From assembly GCF_005217525.1 (NCBI RefSeq), contig NZ_PNXQ01000016.1, positions 984,953 through 1,048,952 of the forward strand: a stretch of 64,000 nt of DNA, read 5' to 3'. Shown piece by piece: positions 26,171 to 35,762 of this stretch (positions are counted from its first letter, which is position 1; each line of letters begins with the position of its first letter). Both the position numbers and the translations under genes were made by a program. Below the pieces are notes generated by a model. That model worked only from the letters and a program-made list of their open reading frames with translations. It had not been told where the DNA came from and did no database searches. Source of the stretch: Paenibacillus terrae (GTDB lineage Bacteria; Bacillota; Bacilli; Paenibacillales; Paenibacillaceae).

Positions 26171-27889
26171 ATGCGTGCTTTTCAATTGACTGAAGATGGT
26201 TCTATCGAAACCAAATTAACCGGAAAGGAATTGCTGGCTAATCCACTGCTGAATAAAGGAGTGGCTTTTACTCTTGAAGAACGGCAGCAGCTTGGACTTG
26301 ACGGTCTCCTTCCTCCTACCATATTGACCATTGAGGAACAGGTTCAACGGGTTTACGAGCAATTTCAGAGCCAACCGGATGATTTGCGTAAAAATATCGC
26401 GTTAAACGATCTGTTTAACCGGAATACAGTCCTATACTATCGCTTGCTCTCCAAGCACCTAAGCGAAATGCTTCCGATTGTTTATACTCCAACGGTCGGT
26501 CAGGCTATACAGGAATACAGTCATGAATACCACAAACCCGGCGGTATGTATCTATCTATTGATAACCTTTCCGCCATTAAAGAAGCTTTTAAAAATTTGG
26601 ACCTGGACCCTGAGGATATTGACCTCATCGTAGCCACGGATTCCGAAAGTATTCTGGGAATCGGGGACTGGGGAGTTGGTGGAATTAATATCTCCATCGG
26701 TAAGCTTGCTGTATATACTGCCGCTGCCGGTATTGATCCTAGCCGGGTGCTGGCAGTTGTTCTTGATGCAGGTACGAACAACGAAAAACTATTGGAAGAT
26801 CCTTTATACATGGGGAACCGTCACAAGCGTGTTCGCGGAGAACAATATGACCAATTTATTGACACCTATGTTCAGACTGCACTGTCTTATTTTCCGAATG
26901 CGCTACTGCACTGGGAAGACCTGGGCAATATCAACGCCCGGAACATTATCAATAAATACGGAAGCAGTATTTTGACATTTAATGATGATATTCAAGGCAC
27001 TGGTGCAGTTACGCTCGCAGGTGTTATGTCTGGTGTCAAACTGTCTGGAGTCCCACTGAGCAAGCATCGAGTTTTGGTCTTTGGTCCAGGAGCCGCTGGT
27101 ATCGGTAATGCAGATCAAATTAGTGCAGCCATGATGCTGGAAGGACTATCGGAAACCGAAGCAAGAAGTAACTTCTGGGCTTATGATTACCGCGGTCTGC
27201 TTACTAATGAAACAGAAGGACTTTTCCCATTCCAGGTTCCTTATGTACGGGACGCCGCAGAATGTCGTGATTGGGAACGTGTGGAGGACGGCAAAATTCC
27301 ACTTCTTGAAGTCATTCGCCGGGTGAAACCAACCATTTTGATCGGAACCTCCGGTGTTACCGGAGCATTTAGTGAGGAAATCGTTAAAGAAATGGCCAAG
27401 CATACAGAACGTCCTATTATTATGCCTATGTCTAATCCGACTCCACTGGCTGAAGCAACTCCAGAAGACTTGATCCACTGGACTGAAGGAAAAGCATTGA
27501 TTGCAACAGGCAGCCCTTTTGAACCGGTAACCTATAATCATGTTAAGTTTGAAATTGGACAATCCAATAATGCTTTCGTGTTCCCCGGTCTAGGACTTGG
27601 CGCGATTGTAGTGAAATCCAAAATCATCACAGACAGCATGTTCGCCGCCGCTGCCCATGCAGTAGCCGATAGGGTCGATTTGTCTCAGCCTGGAGCTTCC
27701 CTGCTGCCGAAAATCAACGAGTTGCGTGAAGTATCTGTATCTGTAGCTGTAGCAGTTGCAAAGGCTGCGGTCCAGGATGGCGTAGCACGTCACCAGCCCG
27801 ATGATATCCACCAAGCGGTTCGGGATGCAATGTGGGACTGCAAGTATAGACCGATCAAACAGAATGGCAATGCAACGGTCCTGGTTTAA
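26171..27889 (+). CDS. maeA: NAD-dependent malic enzyme
   Basis: Oxidative decarboxylation of malate to pyruvate and CO2. At 572 residues it is the long malic enzyme form (SfcA/MaeA type). Visible signatures are the tyrosine region [18 protein letters not shown], the Asp/Asn metal site [16 protein letters not shown], the NAD-binding loop [15 protein letters not shown], the GTSGVTGAF block and [12 protein letters not shown]. The ribosome site is GAAGGAATTAG. The gene is followed by a stem-loop and then by the relic of an auxin-efflux-family permease, mirroring the B. subtilis pair of malic enzyme and putative malate permease. Confidence 0.93.
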   Translation: MRAFQLTEDGSIETKLTGKELLANPLLNKGVAFTLEERQQLGLDGLLPPTILTIEEQVQRVYEQFQSQPDDLRKNIALNDLFNRNTVLYYRLLSKHLSEMLPIVYTPTVGQAIQEYSHEYHKPGGMYLSIDNLSAIKEAFKNLDLDPEDIDLIVATDSESILGIGDWGVGGINISIGKLAVYTAAAGIDPSRVLAVVLDAGTNNEKLLEDPLYMGNRHKRVRGEQYDQFIDTYVQTALSYFPNALLHWEDLGNINARNIINKYGSSILTFNDDIQGTGAVTLAGVMSGVKLSGVPLSKHRVLVFGPGAAGIGNADQISAAMMLEGLSETEARSNFWAYDYRGLLTNETEGLFPFQVPYVRDAAECRDWERVEDGKIPLLEVIRRVKPTILIGTSGVTGAFSEEIVKEMAKHTERPIIMPMSNPTPLAEATPEDLIHWTEGKALIATGSPFEPVTYNHVKFEIGQSNNAFVFPGLGLGAIVVKSKIITDSMFAAAAHAVADRVDLSQPGASLLPKINELREVSVSVAVAVAKAAVQDGVARHQPDDIHQAVRDAMWDCKYRPIKQNGNATVLV

Positions 27890-27947
27890 GATTAGCGATC
27901 AACGACAGGTTGTACTTGCTTACAAGCAAAGTAATTATTGATTACCC

Positions 27948-27975
27948 GATGTCCGCCAGTCATTTGGCGGACATC
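27948..27975 (+). terminator. Stem-loop after the malic enzyme gene
   Basis: GATGTCCGCCA and TGGCGGACATC form an 11-bp perfect stem with a 6-base loop. The following sequence (TTCATTATT) is a poor U-run, so it may be a weak terminator or an RNA-stabilising hairpin rather than a full stop. Confidence 0.6.
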
Positions 27976-27996
27976 TTCATTATTGGAGGCGACATC

Positions 27997-28232
27997 ATGG
28001 CTACAGGTCATATTTTCATCATTTAGTTCCTATTTTCTTTGTCATTTTAATTGGTTATTTTGCAGGCTTGTTAAAGCATTTAACCCTGTTTCTTAGGATT
28101 ATCGGCTTTTATATCGTATTGTTCGTAGGGTATCGCTTAATAGCCAAAAAAGCTCTAGCCGCATTTGCATTTGTCATCAGCTCAGCATTGTCGCTTATTT
28201 CCCTCCCCTTGCTCATTTCATTGCTTATTTAA
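27997..28232 (+). pseudogene. Remnant of an auxin efflux carrier (AEC) family permease
   Basis: A good ribosome site (TTGGAGGCG) and ATG at 27997 lead into only nine codons before a stop. One base out of phase, from about 28014, the frame encodes FHHLVPIFFVILIGYFAG, the typical first helix of AEC carriers. It then continues to a C-terminal-type segment AFVISSALSLISLPLLISLL and stops at 28230-28232. AEC carriers are about 310 residues. Here only ~75 codons remain, so the first helix has been joined to the last one or two by a large internal deletion, plus a 1-base loss near the start. By position it was probably a malate or related organic-acid transporter partnered with the malic enzyme. Confidence 0.75.
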
Positions 28233-28602
28233 GGGACAGAATTTTTTTCTATAAGCCTCGACGTGATGCATACATATACATGACCTTAGGGTGCCCATCC
28301 GTTACTCAACCTCTTATTTTTTAAATATTGTCCAGACAATAAAATGAATTATTCATGCCGACAAACGGTGGTTCCACAATGTTGTTTAGATGTAAGACAC
28401 CGCTTTTCATTATAGATAATCCCATTTTTTCTATATGAAAATGAAAATAATATTTGTCGGTTTTTGTCACTATATTTCACTAATATGTAACTGATATTCT
28501 CCAAATTTAATAAATACCTAACATTTAGAAAGCTAATTGACGAAGTATATAAGAGATAGGTTGTAAATTAAAAATAATTTTAAATTAAAGGAGAAGAAGC
28601 AC
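28233..28602. other. AT-rich region upstream of the chemoreceptor gene
   Basis: No gene is seen. Two adjacent palindromes are present: TATTGTC-CA-GACAATA (28326-28341) and ATGAAT-T-ATTCAT (28344-28356). The second is followed by GCCGACAA at 28357-28364, one mismatch from the SigD -10 GCCGATAA, with TAAA at 28340-28343. The spacer of 13 is one or two bases shorter than usual for SigD, so a motility-type promoter is only a possibility. Confidence 0.35.
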
Positions 28603-30366
28603 GTGAAAAATTTGAAGTGGAGCACTATGTCCTTTTTTGGCAAAAATCTATTAATTTCTTTTATCAACATCGTATTAATAGGTACTATTCTCATTACATC
28701 CAGCTACATACTCCAAAAGAATATTCTGACCACACAGTTGCAAGACCAGGTTAAGGTGTTAACCAAAAAATGGGCAAATGATGTTGACAAAGCAAAATTT
28801 CAACAAGCACTAAACGAAAAAGATTATAACGGTCCTGTTCAGCAGGAATTGCGTACATTTCTCGATTCTATTCACACACTCTATCCTAATGTTGCCCAAG
28901 CTTACATATTTGGCACAGAGCTAAAAGAAGGGAATCAAACCTCTGTTATTAGCATTCCCACAAATCTGGTTCAATCTTTCCAAGACTCAAAGCTGAATAT
29001 AGGGGGAATGTACACGCTCCCTAATGAAATCACAAAAACTGTAAATGAAATGCTTCAATCCAACCTACCGGCGCTGAGCAACTTTTACACTGATGATTTT
29101 GGTACTTGGACTACCATTGCTTATCCTCTTACTGATGATAGCGGTCAAATTACAAGTGCCATTTTCTTTGACGTAGACGCAAGTTCTGTACCTGCCGGAC
29201 TTCAAAAGCTGCTTATATATGGTGTTTCATTGCTCATTCTGTTCCTTGCTATTTTCTTAACCATTCAATATGTGCTGGTAAAACGTACCCTTTCCCCGAT
29301 TCGCAGCTTGATGAAGGGCATTGATGAAGTGAGCGAGGGAAATCTGAATGTTAGCATCAAAACAGGCCAAGATGATCTTGGCATTATCAATCAAAAGTTT
29401 AATACCATGATCAAACGTATTAACGATACGATGGTAAAAGTACAGGATACGACGCAAGAGGTTACAGGATCAGCTCAGGAATTGCTAAGTATTAGCGAGA
29501 AAAACAGTGCGAATACGAACATCATTAACAGCAATATTCAGGAAATAACCCAAGGACTTGAATCCCAGGATCACGCTGCGCTTGAAAGCTCCCGGGCTAT
29601 GAATGAAATGTCCACGGTTATCCAAACCATTGCCGAAAGCTCATCTTCCGTAGCAGATCAAGCTTATTCCATGGAAAAACGCTCGGTAGAAGGCAACCAG
29701 GTAGCCCAAAAGCTATCTACTCAAATGGATTCTATCTCCACTACAATTGAAAGAACAGTTGATTCCGTTAATGCGCTACAGAACCGATCTAACGAAATCA
29801 GTAATATTGTAAGCATCATTACAGGCATTGCCAGCCAAACCAATCTGCTCGCACTGAATGCCTCCATTGAGGCCGCCAGAGTAGGTGAGGAAGGTAAAGG
29901 TTTTGCAGTAGTAGCAGGAGAAGTGCGTAATTTGGCTGAGCAATCTCAAGAATCCGCTAGACAAATTACCGACCTTATTGGAGAAATTCAAAAGGAAATT
30001 GAACAAACAGTAGAAGGAATGAGTCTAGGCTCGAAGGAAGTTCAAATCGGGCTGGAAGTCACACGCCAGACGGGCGAAATGTTCTCGGAGATTTTGAATG
30101 CGGCCAATAATGTATCGTCACAAATTCAGGAGGTATCCAGTGCGACGGAGCAGATTTCAGCCAGCACGCAGGAAATGTCAGCAACCTCTGACGAGTTGTC
30201 TTCCACAGTAAGCAAAACAGCGGACAGCAGTAAACAAATTGAGCACACCATTGGAGAACAGGCTGAGTCGATGGCTTCTATCGTCAAAGCTTCCGACAAG
30301 CTTACCTTGATGTCCGAGGAGTTAGGAGAGCTTATTTCATTCTTCAAGGTAAATCGGAAATCCTAA
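28603..30366 (+). CDS. Methyl-accepting chemotaxis protein
   Basis: Membrane chemoreceptor signalling to CheA/CheW. TM1 (about 15-37) and TM2 (about 202-226) enclose an extracellular Cache-like sensor domain of about 165 residues. A HAMP domain follows ([23 protein letters not shown]), then the cytoplasmic coiled-coil. The conserved hairpin tip reads [35 protein letters not shown]. It has 587 residues. It starts with GTG, supported by AAAGGAG 9 bases upstream. The ligand is unknown. Its position after a malic enzyme and a lost permease makes an organic acid one speculative option. Confidence 0.93.
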   Translation: MKNLKWSTMSFFGKNLLISFINIVLIGTILITSSYILQKNILTTQLQDQVKVLTKKWANDVDKAKFQQALNEKDYNGPVQQELRTFLDSIHTLYPNVAQAYIFGTELKEGNQTSVISIPTNLVQSFQDSKLNIGGMYTLPNEITKTVNEMLQSNLPALSNFYTDDFGTWTTIAYPLTDDSGQITSAIFFDVDASSVPAGLQKLLIYGVSLLILFLAIFLTIQYVLVKRTLSPIRSLMKGIDEVSEGNLNVSIKTGQDDLGIINQKFNTMIKRINDTMVKVQDTTQEVTGSAQELLSISEKNSANTNIINSNIQEITQGLESQDHAALESSRAMNEMSTVIQTIAESSSSVADQAYSMEKRSVEGNQVAQKLSTQMDSISTTIERTVDSVNALQNRSNEISNIVSIITGIASQTNLLALNASIEAARVGEEGKGFAVVAGEVRNLAEQSQESARQITDLIGEIQKEIEQTVEGMSLGSKEVQIGLEVTRQTGEMFSEILNAANNVSSQIQEVSSATEQISASTQEMSATSDELSSTVSKTADSSKQIEHTIGEQAESMASIVKASDKLTLMSEELGELISFFKVNRKS

Positions 30367-30395
30367 CGATCTACCTTCAATAAACCAACGAAAAC

Positions 30396-30441
30396 AAAGA
30401 ACCTCTATTCTGCATATTGTGCGGATTAGAGGTTCTTTGAC
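30396..30441. terminator. Terminator between the chemoreceptor and GH53 genes
   Basis: AAAGAACCTCT and AGAGGTTCTTT form an 11-bp stem around a 24-base loop between two converging genes. Confidence 0.7.
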
Positions 30442-30456
30442 ATACTCTTACGTACT

Positions 30457-31509
30457 CTAGTTTATAAAGCCTTCCAGCGCTGAGGTTGGCTTACCGTCAG
30501 CCTGCCAAGCACCTTTGTTATAGCCCTGATTATAACCTGGGGTTGCAGTCGGCTCCCAATAAAATACTCCCAAGCCTTTGCCGCCCGCGATACTACGAAC
30601 CTTCGTTTTGATGTCGGCAATAAATGCCTTGGAGGTTGCAGGTTCATTATATTCCATTCCGATTTCACTGATAACAATACCTTTGCCGTATTTTGCAATG
30701 AGATCATTGGCATTGGTAATCGTCTGGTTCACTTTTCCCTGCCAGTTCGAAGGAGACGGATACAGAGAAAACCCGATGAGGTCAAACTGAGCTCCATTGT
30801 CAATCAAGCCGCCAATATTCCAGGCTAAGGTGGAGCCATTATCTCCGTTTGCCAGGTGTACGATCGTTTTAGTACTGCTGCTTACCGATTTTACAGCATT
30901 ATTCCCTGTATTGATGAGCCAGGCGTAGTTTTTCATGTTCACTGAGGCTTTGCCGTCTTCCCAGAGCATTCCATTGTTCGTTTCATTGCCGATTTGCACC
31001 CAATCCGGGGTTACCCCCTTGCTTTTCATCGTGTTCATAACATAAACCGTATGAGACCAGACCGCATCCATAAGTTGCGTAAATGTAAGATTTCGCCACG
31101 CATAAGGTTTGTTCTGCTGTCCGGGATCAGCCCATGAATCGCTGTAGTGCAGCGTCAGCATGACGCTCATACCCAATTTTTTAGCTCGCTGCGCCAGTTC
31201 TGCTGCCTTTTCGGCATTCATGTATCCGCTTCCATAATCTTTCATGTCAGGGTTTACCCACACCCGGATACGCACCGAATTGATCTGATAATCGTCCCGC
31301 AAAATTTGCAGTACATCTCGGCGAACCCCTTTTTTATCCTTCCAGGTCATACCTTGCGCTTCCATTCCTGCTACCCAGCTTATATCTGCTCCTTTGGCAA
31401 AAGCAGGGGCGGCCGAGACCGCACCAAATCCCGCAGAGCCAAATGGATACAAAAAGCTGGATAACAAGATCAACATCGCAAATACCATAGTCCGTTTACT
31501 TGTTTTCAT
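30457..31509 (-). CDS. Secreted endo-beta-1,4-galactanase (GH53)
   Basis: Cleaves the beta-1,4-galactan side chains of pectin outside the cell. A signal peptide occupies about residues 1-39. Family 53 signatures are GADISWVAGMEAQGMTWKD, VRIRVWVNP, LTLHYSDSWADPG, the acid/base Glu176 in QIGNETNNG and the nucleophile Glu282 in VISEIGMEYNEP. It has 350 residues. It lies last in the galactan operon, downstream of the GH42 beta-galactosidase. The polymer is cut outside, oligomers enter through the ABC system, and the GH42 enzyme finishes them inside. It corresponds to B. subtilis GanB. Confidence 0.93.
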   Translation of the reverse strand: MKTSKRTMVFAMLILLSSFLYPFGSAGFGAVSAAPAFAKGADISWVAGMEAQGMTWKDKKGVRRDVLQILRDDYQINSVRIRVWVNPDMKDYGSGYMNAEKAAELAQRAKKLGMSVMLTLHYSDSWADPGQQNKPYAWRNLTFTQLMDAVWSHTVYVMNTMKSKGVTPDWVQIGNETNNGMLWEDGKASVNMKNYAWLINTGNNAVKSVSSSTKTIVHLANGDNGSTLAWNIGGLIDNGAQFDLIGFSLYPSPSNWQGKVNQTITNANDLIAKYGKGIVISEIGMEYNEPATSKAFIADIKTKVRSIAGGKGLGVFYWEPTATPGYNQGYNKGAWQADGKPTSALEGFIN

Positions 31510-31599
31510 AAGTCATCCCCCATCTGAATTGTGTACACCCCACTGTCTCTGACAAATCGATCCGAATCCCTCACTTGGGAAAACGACAGCCATCACACT

Positions 31600-33699
31600 C
31601 TATACTATTTCCGATTTGCTCCGCTCTGTCTTTAATACCTTAACAGTATAGGCATCCAATCGAACCTTTCCATCTTCCACCACATGATTTTCGAGCATAT
31701 CCGCATAAATATGTCCATCCAGCCGAATCTCTTGTGGCTCATGAGTGAAATTCAGTATGAAAATATAGTCATGAACTCCATCGGTACGAATCGCCGTATT
31801 CACTCCATGCGGCAATTGAACATTGAGCGCTTTACTAATTCCTGCGCCATCAATTAAACTTTTGTAAAAATGACTGTGAAATGATCCGGTGTTGCGTGAG
31901 GCGATATAATAAGCTTTTCCCTGTCCCAAGCGATTCACCGTCAAGGCTGGGCGTCCTGCATAAAAGTCTGAACCGTATACAGCCAGTACCTCTGCCCCTT
32001 CCGTATGAATGAGATCGCACAATTCCACAGCTTCATACTCACCATGCAGATCCAACTCATTGCCTTCAACTGGCAAAATATGATTACGGTCGTGATCATG
32101 CAGCGCGTCAATCTCTTCCGACCAGATCCCAAGCGTCTTACGAAGCGGTCCCGGAAAGCCTCCAAGGAAGCACAAATCATGTTCATCCACGATACCTGAC
32201 CAATAAGTTGCTACAAAAATGCCACCGCTTTCAACAAACTTTTGGATTCGTTCGCCCACACCGCTGCGCACCATATATAGCATTGGAGCTACCACAAGTT
32301 TGTATTTGGAAAAATCTGCATCCATATGAATGACATCTACAGGCACACCCTGCTCCCACAAAGCCAAATAATGTGCTTCGGCGGTATCCTCATATTTCAC
32401 ACCTTTATTTCGCGGCCCTTGTGAATCATTGACCGCCCAGCGGTTCTCCCAGTCAAAAATAACTGCGGTCTCCGCAGGCACTGATGTACCGATAACTTCC
32501 TCCAGTTTTTCCAGCGCAATACCGACTTCTGTCACATCCCCGAATACCCGAGTGTGCTCATGTCCAACATGATCGACGACTGCACCGTGCAGCTTTTCAC
32601 TCGAACCGCGACTTTTCCGCCACTGAAAATATTGAACTGTGTCTGACCCGTGTGCCACAGCCTGTAAAGACGATAGCAGATGCATTCCCGGTCGCTTCAG
32701 CTTGCTAACATCTTGCCAGTTCGTCAAACTCGGCGTACTCTCCATTAGCATCCAAGGCTTACCTCCCTTGATTGAGCGAATAATATCATGCATCATAGCC
32801 ACCTTCGCTGCTTGACGACTCTCATCACCTCCCCTATCATGCCACGTCGGATAACTGTCCCAGGATATCACATCCAGCAAATCGGCAAACTTCCAGTAAT
32901 TCAGTCCTTCAAAAAACTCCATAAGATTGGTCGTAACCGGAATTTCCGGGTTGGCTGCCTTGAGCGGTACAATCTCATTTTCAATAAAATCTGCGGTCTG
33001 ATCGGTCACGAAGCGTCTCCAGTCCAAATTCATAGCATGGACTTGTGTTTCACCGTGAGGGGCCGGAGACTCGATTTGGCTCCAATCCGTAACCGTGTGA
33101 CTCCAGAAGGTCGACCACCATGCGTGATTAAGCTTATCCAGCGTACCGTATTTATCCTTCACCCAAACACGAAATGCCTCCTGACAATAATCACAGTGAC
33201 AATCCCCCCCAAATTCATTGGAAATATGCCAACCAATGACAGCCGGATGATTTGCATAACGCTCAGCCAGCTTCGTATTCATGATACGTACTTTTTCCCG
33301 GTAGACAGGCGACGTAGAACAGTGATTATGACGAAACCCGTGCAAGTTACGGACACGGTTAGCCTCCACACGCAGTACCTCTGGATATTTTTGCGACATC
33401 CAGGCCGGTCTTGCTCCACTAGGAGTAGCCAAAAACGCATAGATCCCGTTCTCAGCAAACGAATCCAGGATACGGTCCAGCCATTCGAACGTGAATACGC
33501 CTTCCTTAGGCTCCAATGCCACCCAGGAAAAAATGCCTACGGACATCACGTTACATTTAGCCAGTTTCATCAGACGAATATCCTCTTTTAGCACCTCGGG
33601 ATAATGCTGCCATTGCTCTGGGTTATAATCCGCCCCATGCAGCATACGTGGAACTCGATCACTGATTGGCGGGTATTTGATTATGTTTTGCTGTAACAC
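31600..33699 (-). CDS. Beta-galactosidase (GH42)
   Basis: Intracellular hydrolase of beta-galactosides, expected to act on galacto-oligosaccharides from pectic galactan. It has 699 residues and no signal peptide. The TIM barrel begins LHGADYNPEQWQHYPEVLKEDI. The acid/base is Glu162 in GWHISNEFGG, and the nucleophile is Glu320 in WMLMESTPS. The zinc cluster of the family is present (Cys127, Cys167, Cys169, Cys172). A beta-trefoil-like trimerisation domain and a C-terminal small domain follow. It begins 31 bases after the upstream permease gene in the same operon. Counterpart of B. subtilis GanA. Confidence 0.94.
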   Translation of the reverse strand: MLQQNIIKYPPISDRVPRMLHGADYNPEQWQHYPEVLKEDIRLMKLAKCNVMSVGIFSWVALEPKEGVFTFEWLDRILDSFAENGIYAFLATPSGARPAWMSQKYPEVLRVEANRVRNLHGFRHNHCSTSPVYREKVRIMNTKLAERYANHPAVIGWHISNEFGGDCHCDYCQEAFRVWVKDKYGTLDKLNHAWWSTFWSHTVTDWSQIESPAPHGETQVHAMNLDWRRFVTDQTADFIENEIVPLKAANPEIPVTTNLMEFFEGLNYWKFADLLDVISWDSYPTWHDRGGDESRQAAKVAMMHDIIRSIKGGKPWMLMESTPSLTNWQDVSKLKRPGMHLLSSLQAVAHGSDTVQYFQWRKSRGSSEKLHGAVVDHVGHEHTRVFGDVTEVGIALEKLEEVIGTSVPAETAVIFDWENRWAVNDSQGPRNKGVKYEDTAEAHYLALWEQGVPVDVIHMDADFSKYKLVVAPMLYMVRSGVGERIQKFVESGGIFVATYWSGIVDEHDLCFLGGFPGPLRKTLGIWSEEIDALHDHDRNHILPVEGNELDLHGEYEAVELCDLIHTEGAEVLAVYGSDFYAGRPALTVNRLGQGKAYYIASRNTGSFHSHFYKSLIDGAGISKALNVQLPHGVNTAIRTDGVHDYIFILNFTHEPQEIRLDGHIYADMLENHVVEDGKVRLDAYTVKVLKTERSKSEIV

Positions 33700-33729
33700 T
33701 ATAAATCATCTCCTTTTAACCAATGCGGT

Positions 33730-34608
33730 TTACTCTTTGACAGAACCAAGCGTCATACCTTTAACAAAATACTTTTGTAAAAATGGATATACAATCAGAA
33801 TAGGCGCTGCACCAATAAAAATTTGCGCTGCATTCACTGTCGTTTGCGAAAGCAACTCCATCTCTTTGGGACTCATACTCATAGAACTCATATCCTTCTG
33901 AATGATTACCGTTTGCAGGAATGTGGCCAATGGATAATCCTTAGCATTGCTCAAATAAAGCAGTCCGTCAAACCATGAGTTCCAGTGAAATACCATACTA
34001 AACAAAGCAATCGTCGCAATAGATGGCAGGGATATCGGCAAAAATATACTAAACAAGGTCCGAAAATGACCTGCCCCGTCAATCAGTGCGGCCTCCTCCA
34101 TCTCTTTGGGTATTCCTCTAAAAAAGTTCAACATGAGGATTACCAGAAATGTATTGACCGCTCCTGGCAAAACAAGAACCCAAAAGCTGTCCATTAGATG
34201 AATCTTTTGAATAACCATATAGAATGGAACCAGGCCACCGTTAAAAACCATACTGAATACGAATAGCCATGAATAAACGTTTCGACTACGGAACACAGAT
34301 GTTTCCTTTGAAAGTGGATAAGCAGCTAAGAAGGTAATGAGTAGCGTCAAGCCAGTTCCCAGCACGGTCCGGAGAACAGAGATCCAGATAGAGTGCAGAA
34401 AAATAGGATTATTCATCGTCTTCTTGTAGGCTTCTAATGAAAATTGCACCGGCCACAGTCCAACGAGATTGGCATCTGCTGCTGATTTGGCACTAAATGA
34501 TACCGCCAATACATGAATCAGCGGAACGATACACATGATGGATAAAAACACAAGCAAACAAATATTAAACACGTTGAAGATGCGATATGTCGTTGTTTTA
34601 TGATACAT
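33730..34608 (-). CDS. Carbohydrate ABC transporter permease (LplC/YtcP type)
   Basis: One of two membrane subunits of a CUT1 oligosaccharide importer. It has six hydrophobic segments and 292 residues. The cytoplasmic EAA loop that touches the ATPase reads EMEEAALIDGAGHFRTLFSIFLPIS, and the C-terminal end KYFVKGMTLGSVKE is typical of this subfamily. It follows its partner by 27 bases. No ATPase gene is in the operon, which is usual for this group, where a shared MsmX-type ATPase encoded elsewhere is used. Confidence 0.92.
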   Translation of the reverse strand: MYHKTTTYRIFNVFNICLLVFLSIMCIVPLIHVLAVSFSAKSAADANLVGLWPVQFSLEAYKKTMNNPIFLHSIWISVLRTVLGTGLTLLITFLAAYPLSKETSVFRSRNVYSWLFVFSMVFNGGLVPFYMVIQKIHLMDSFWVLVLPGAVNTFLVILMLNFFRGIPKEMEEAALIDGAGHFRTLFSIFLPISLPSIATIALFSMVFHWNSWFDGLLYLSNAKDYPLATFLQTVIIQKDMSSMSMSPKEMELLSQTTVNAAQIFIGAAPILIVYPFLQKYFVKGMTLGSVKE

Positions 34609-34635
34609 GACTCTCCCTCTTTCAGCCTCGTGGAA

Positions 34636-35526
34636 TCAAAATATGCGGTAGCCTGCCCATTTGTAAGCAAGTCGATAAGATACCAGAATAAGAACCATAC
34701 TAATAACGGATTTGAACAACCCGATGGCGGTAGCAAAGCCCATTTCCCCATTAATTATTGCTGTCCGGTAGACGAACGTGTCAATAATATCGCCTTTTTG
34801 GTATACCAACGGATTATAAAGGTTAAAAATCTGGTCAAAACCGGCATTCAGGACATTGCCGAGTGCAAGCGTACCGACAACCACCACCATAGGAATCAGC
34901 GAAGGTACAGTAATGTGTAGCGTCTGTCTCCAGCGGCTTGCCCCATCCATCTCGGATGCTTCGTACAACGAAGGATTAATGCCCGCCAATGCGGCGAGAA
35001 ATACGATGGTGTTGTAGCCAAACTCCTTCCATATATCCGACACAATGACAGTAAAGCGAAACCAGTTATTATCTCCTAGAAAAAAAATGGGCTGGATCCC
35101 GAAACTCCCGAGAATACGGTTCATAAATCCATCTGTAGCCAACAGGTCAACCAAAATCCCACCCAAGATTACCCACGACAGAAAGTGTGGCAGGTAGACC
35201 AGTGTCTGAATGGAACGCTGAAGTCCAACCTTGCGGATTTCATTGAGAAGTATAGCAAAAACAAACGGAATCAGTAGATTGAAAAACATCTTTAATACTG
35301 CGATAATGAGCGTATTCCAGACGACCTGAAGACTGTCTTCCCTTTGAAACAAAAATCGAAAATTGTCTAGTCCAACCCACTCGGAACCGGTTATGCCGAG
35401 CCAAGGCTTGTAATTTTGAAAGGCCATCACAATGCCGCCCATCGGAATGTAGCTAAATACAATTAAGAAAATGATGGCTGGCAGCAGCATAATATGAAAT
35501 GGCCACGTACGTTGCAGACTTCTCAT
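34636..35526 (-). CDS. Carbohydrate ABC transporter permease (LplB type)
   Basis: Partner membrane subunit of the importer, with six hydrophobic segments and 296 residues. The opening LLPAIIFLIVFSYIPMGGIVMAFQNYKPWLGI is characteristic of the LplB/YtcP-associated family. The EAA loop reads SLYEASEMDGASRWRQTLHITVPSL. ATG 35526 is preceded by AGGAGG with 7-base spacing, so the first 12 residues of the longest frame are excluded. It lies between the binding-protein gene and the second permease. A gap of about 236 bases, which contains a hairpin, separates it from the binding-protein gene. Confidence 0.92.
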   Translation of the reverse strand: MRSLQRTWPFHIMLLPAIIFLIVFSYIPMGGIVMAFQNYKPWLGITGSEWVGLDNFRFLFQREDSLQVVWNTLIIAVLKMFFNLLIPFVFAILLNEIRKVGLQRSIQTLVYLPHFLSWVILGGILVDLLATDGFMNRILGSFGIQPIFFLGDNNWFRFTVIVSDIWKEFGYNTIVFLAALAGINPSLYEASEMDGASRWRQTLHITVPSLIPMVVVVGTLALGNVLNAGFDQIFNLYNPLVYQKGDIIDTFVYRTAIINGEMGFATAIGLFKSVISMVLILVSYRLAYKWAGYRIF

Positions 35527-35716
35527 TGCAGTTCCTCCTGTAACTCTCATGTTATACTTCAATTATAGAGACGTTTCCGCTGTCCCGACAGTTCAAAAAA
35601 CCAACATACATGGCACAAAAGCAATCATTTTTTAGTCTCACCATGGGAGTGAAAGTATATCTCGTATTCATAAAGATAACGCATACATTTTTAATTGATT
35701 CTGTTAATCTGTATTA

Positions 35717-35744
35717 AAAAGGCTGCCCGTTTGGGCAGCCTTCC
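35717..35744 (-). terminator. Hairpin between the binding-protein gene and the permeases
   Basis: On the minus strand AAGGCTGCCC pairs with GGGCAGCCTT, loop of 4, followed by TTTAA. Located after the solute-binding protein gene, it probably lets only part of the transcripts continue into the permeases, which explains the common excess of binding protein over permease. Confidence 0.75.
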
Positions 35745-35762
35745 TACCAGTTTTAACTGTTA

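Noticed and set aside
32788-33591. 267-codon frame antisense to the GH42 gene
   Set aside because: Shadow of a strongly conserved enzyme; Arg/His/Ile-rich with no recognisable motif.
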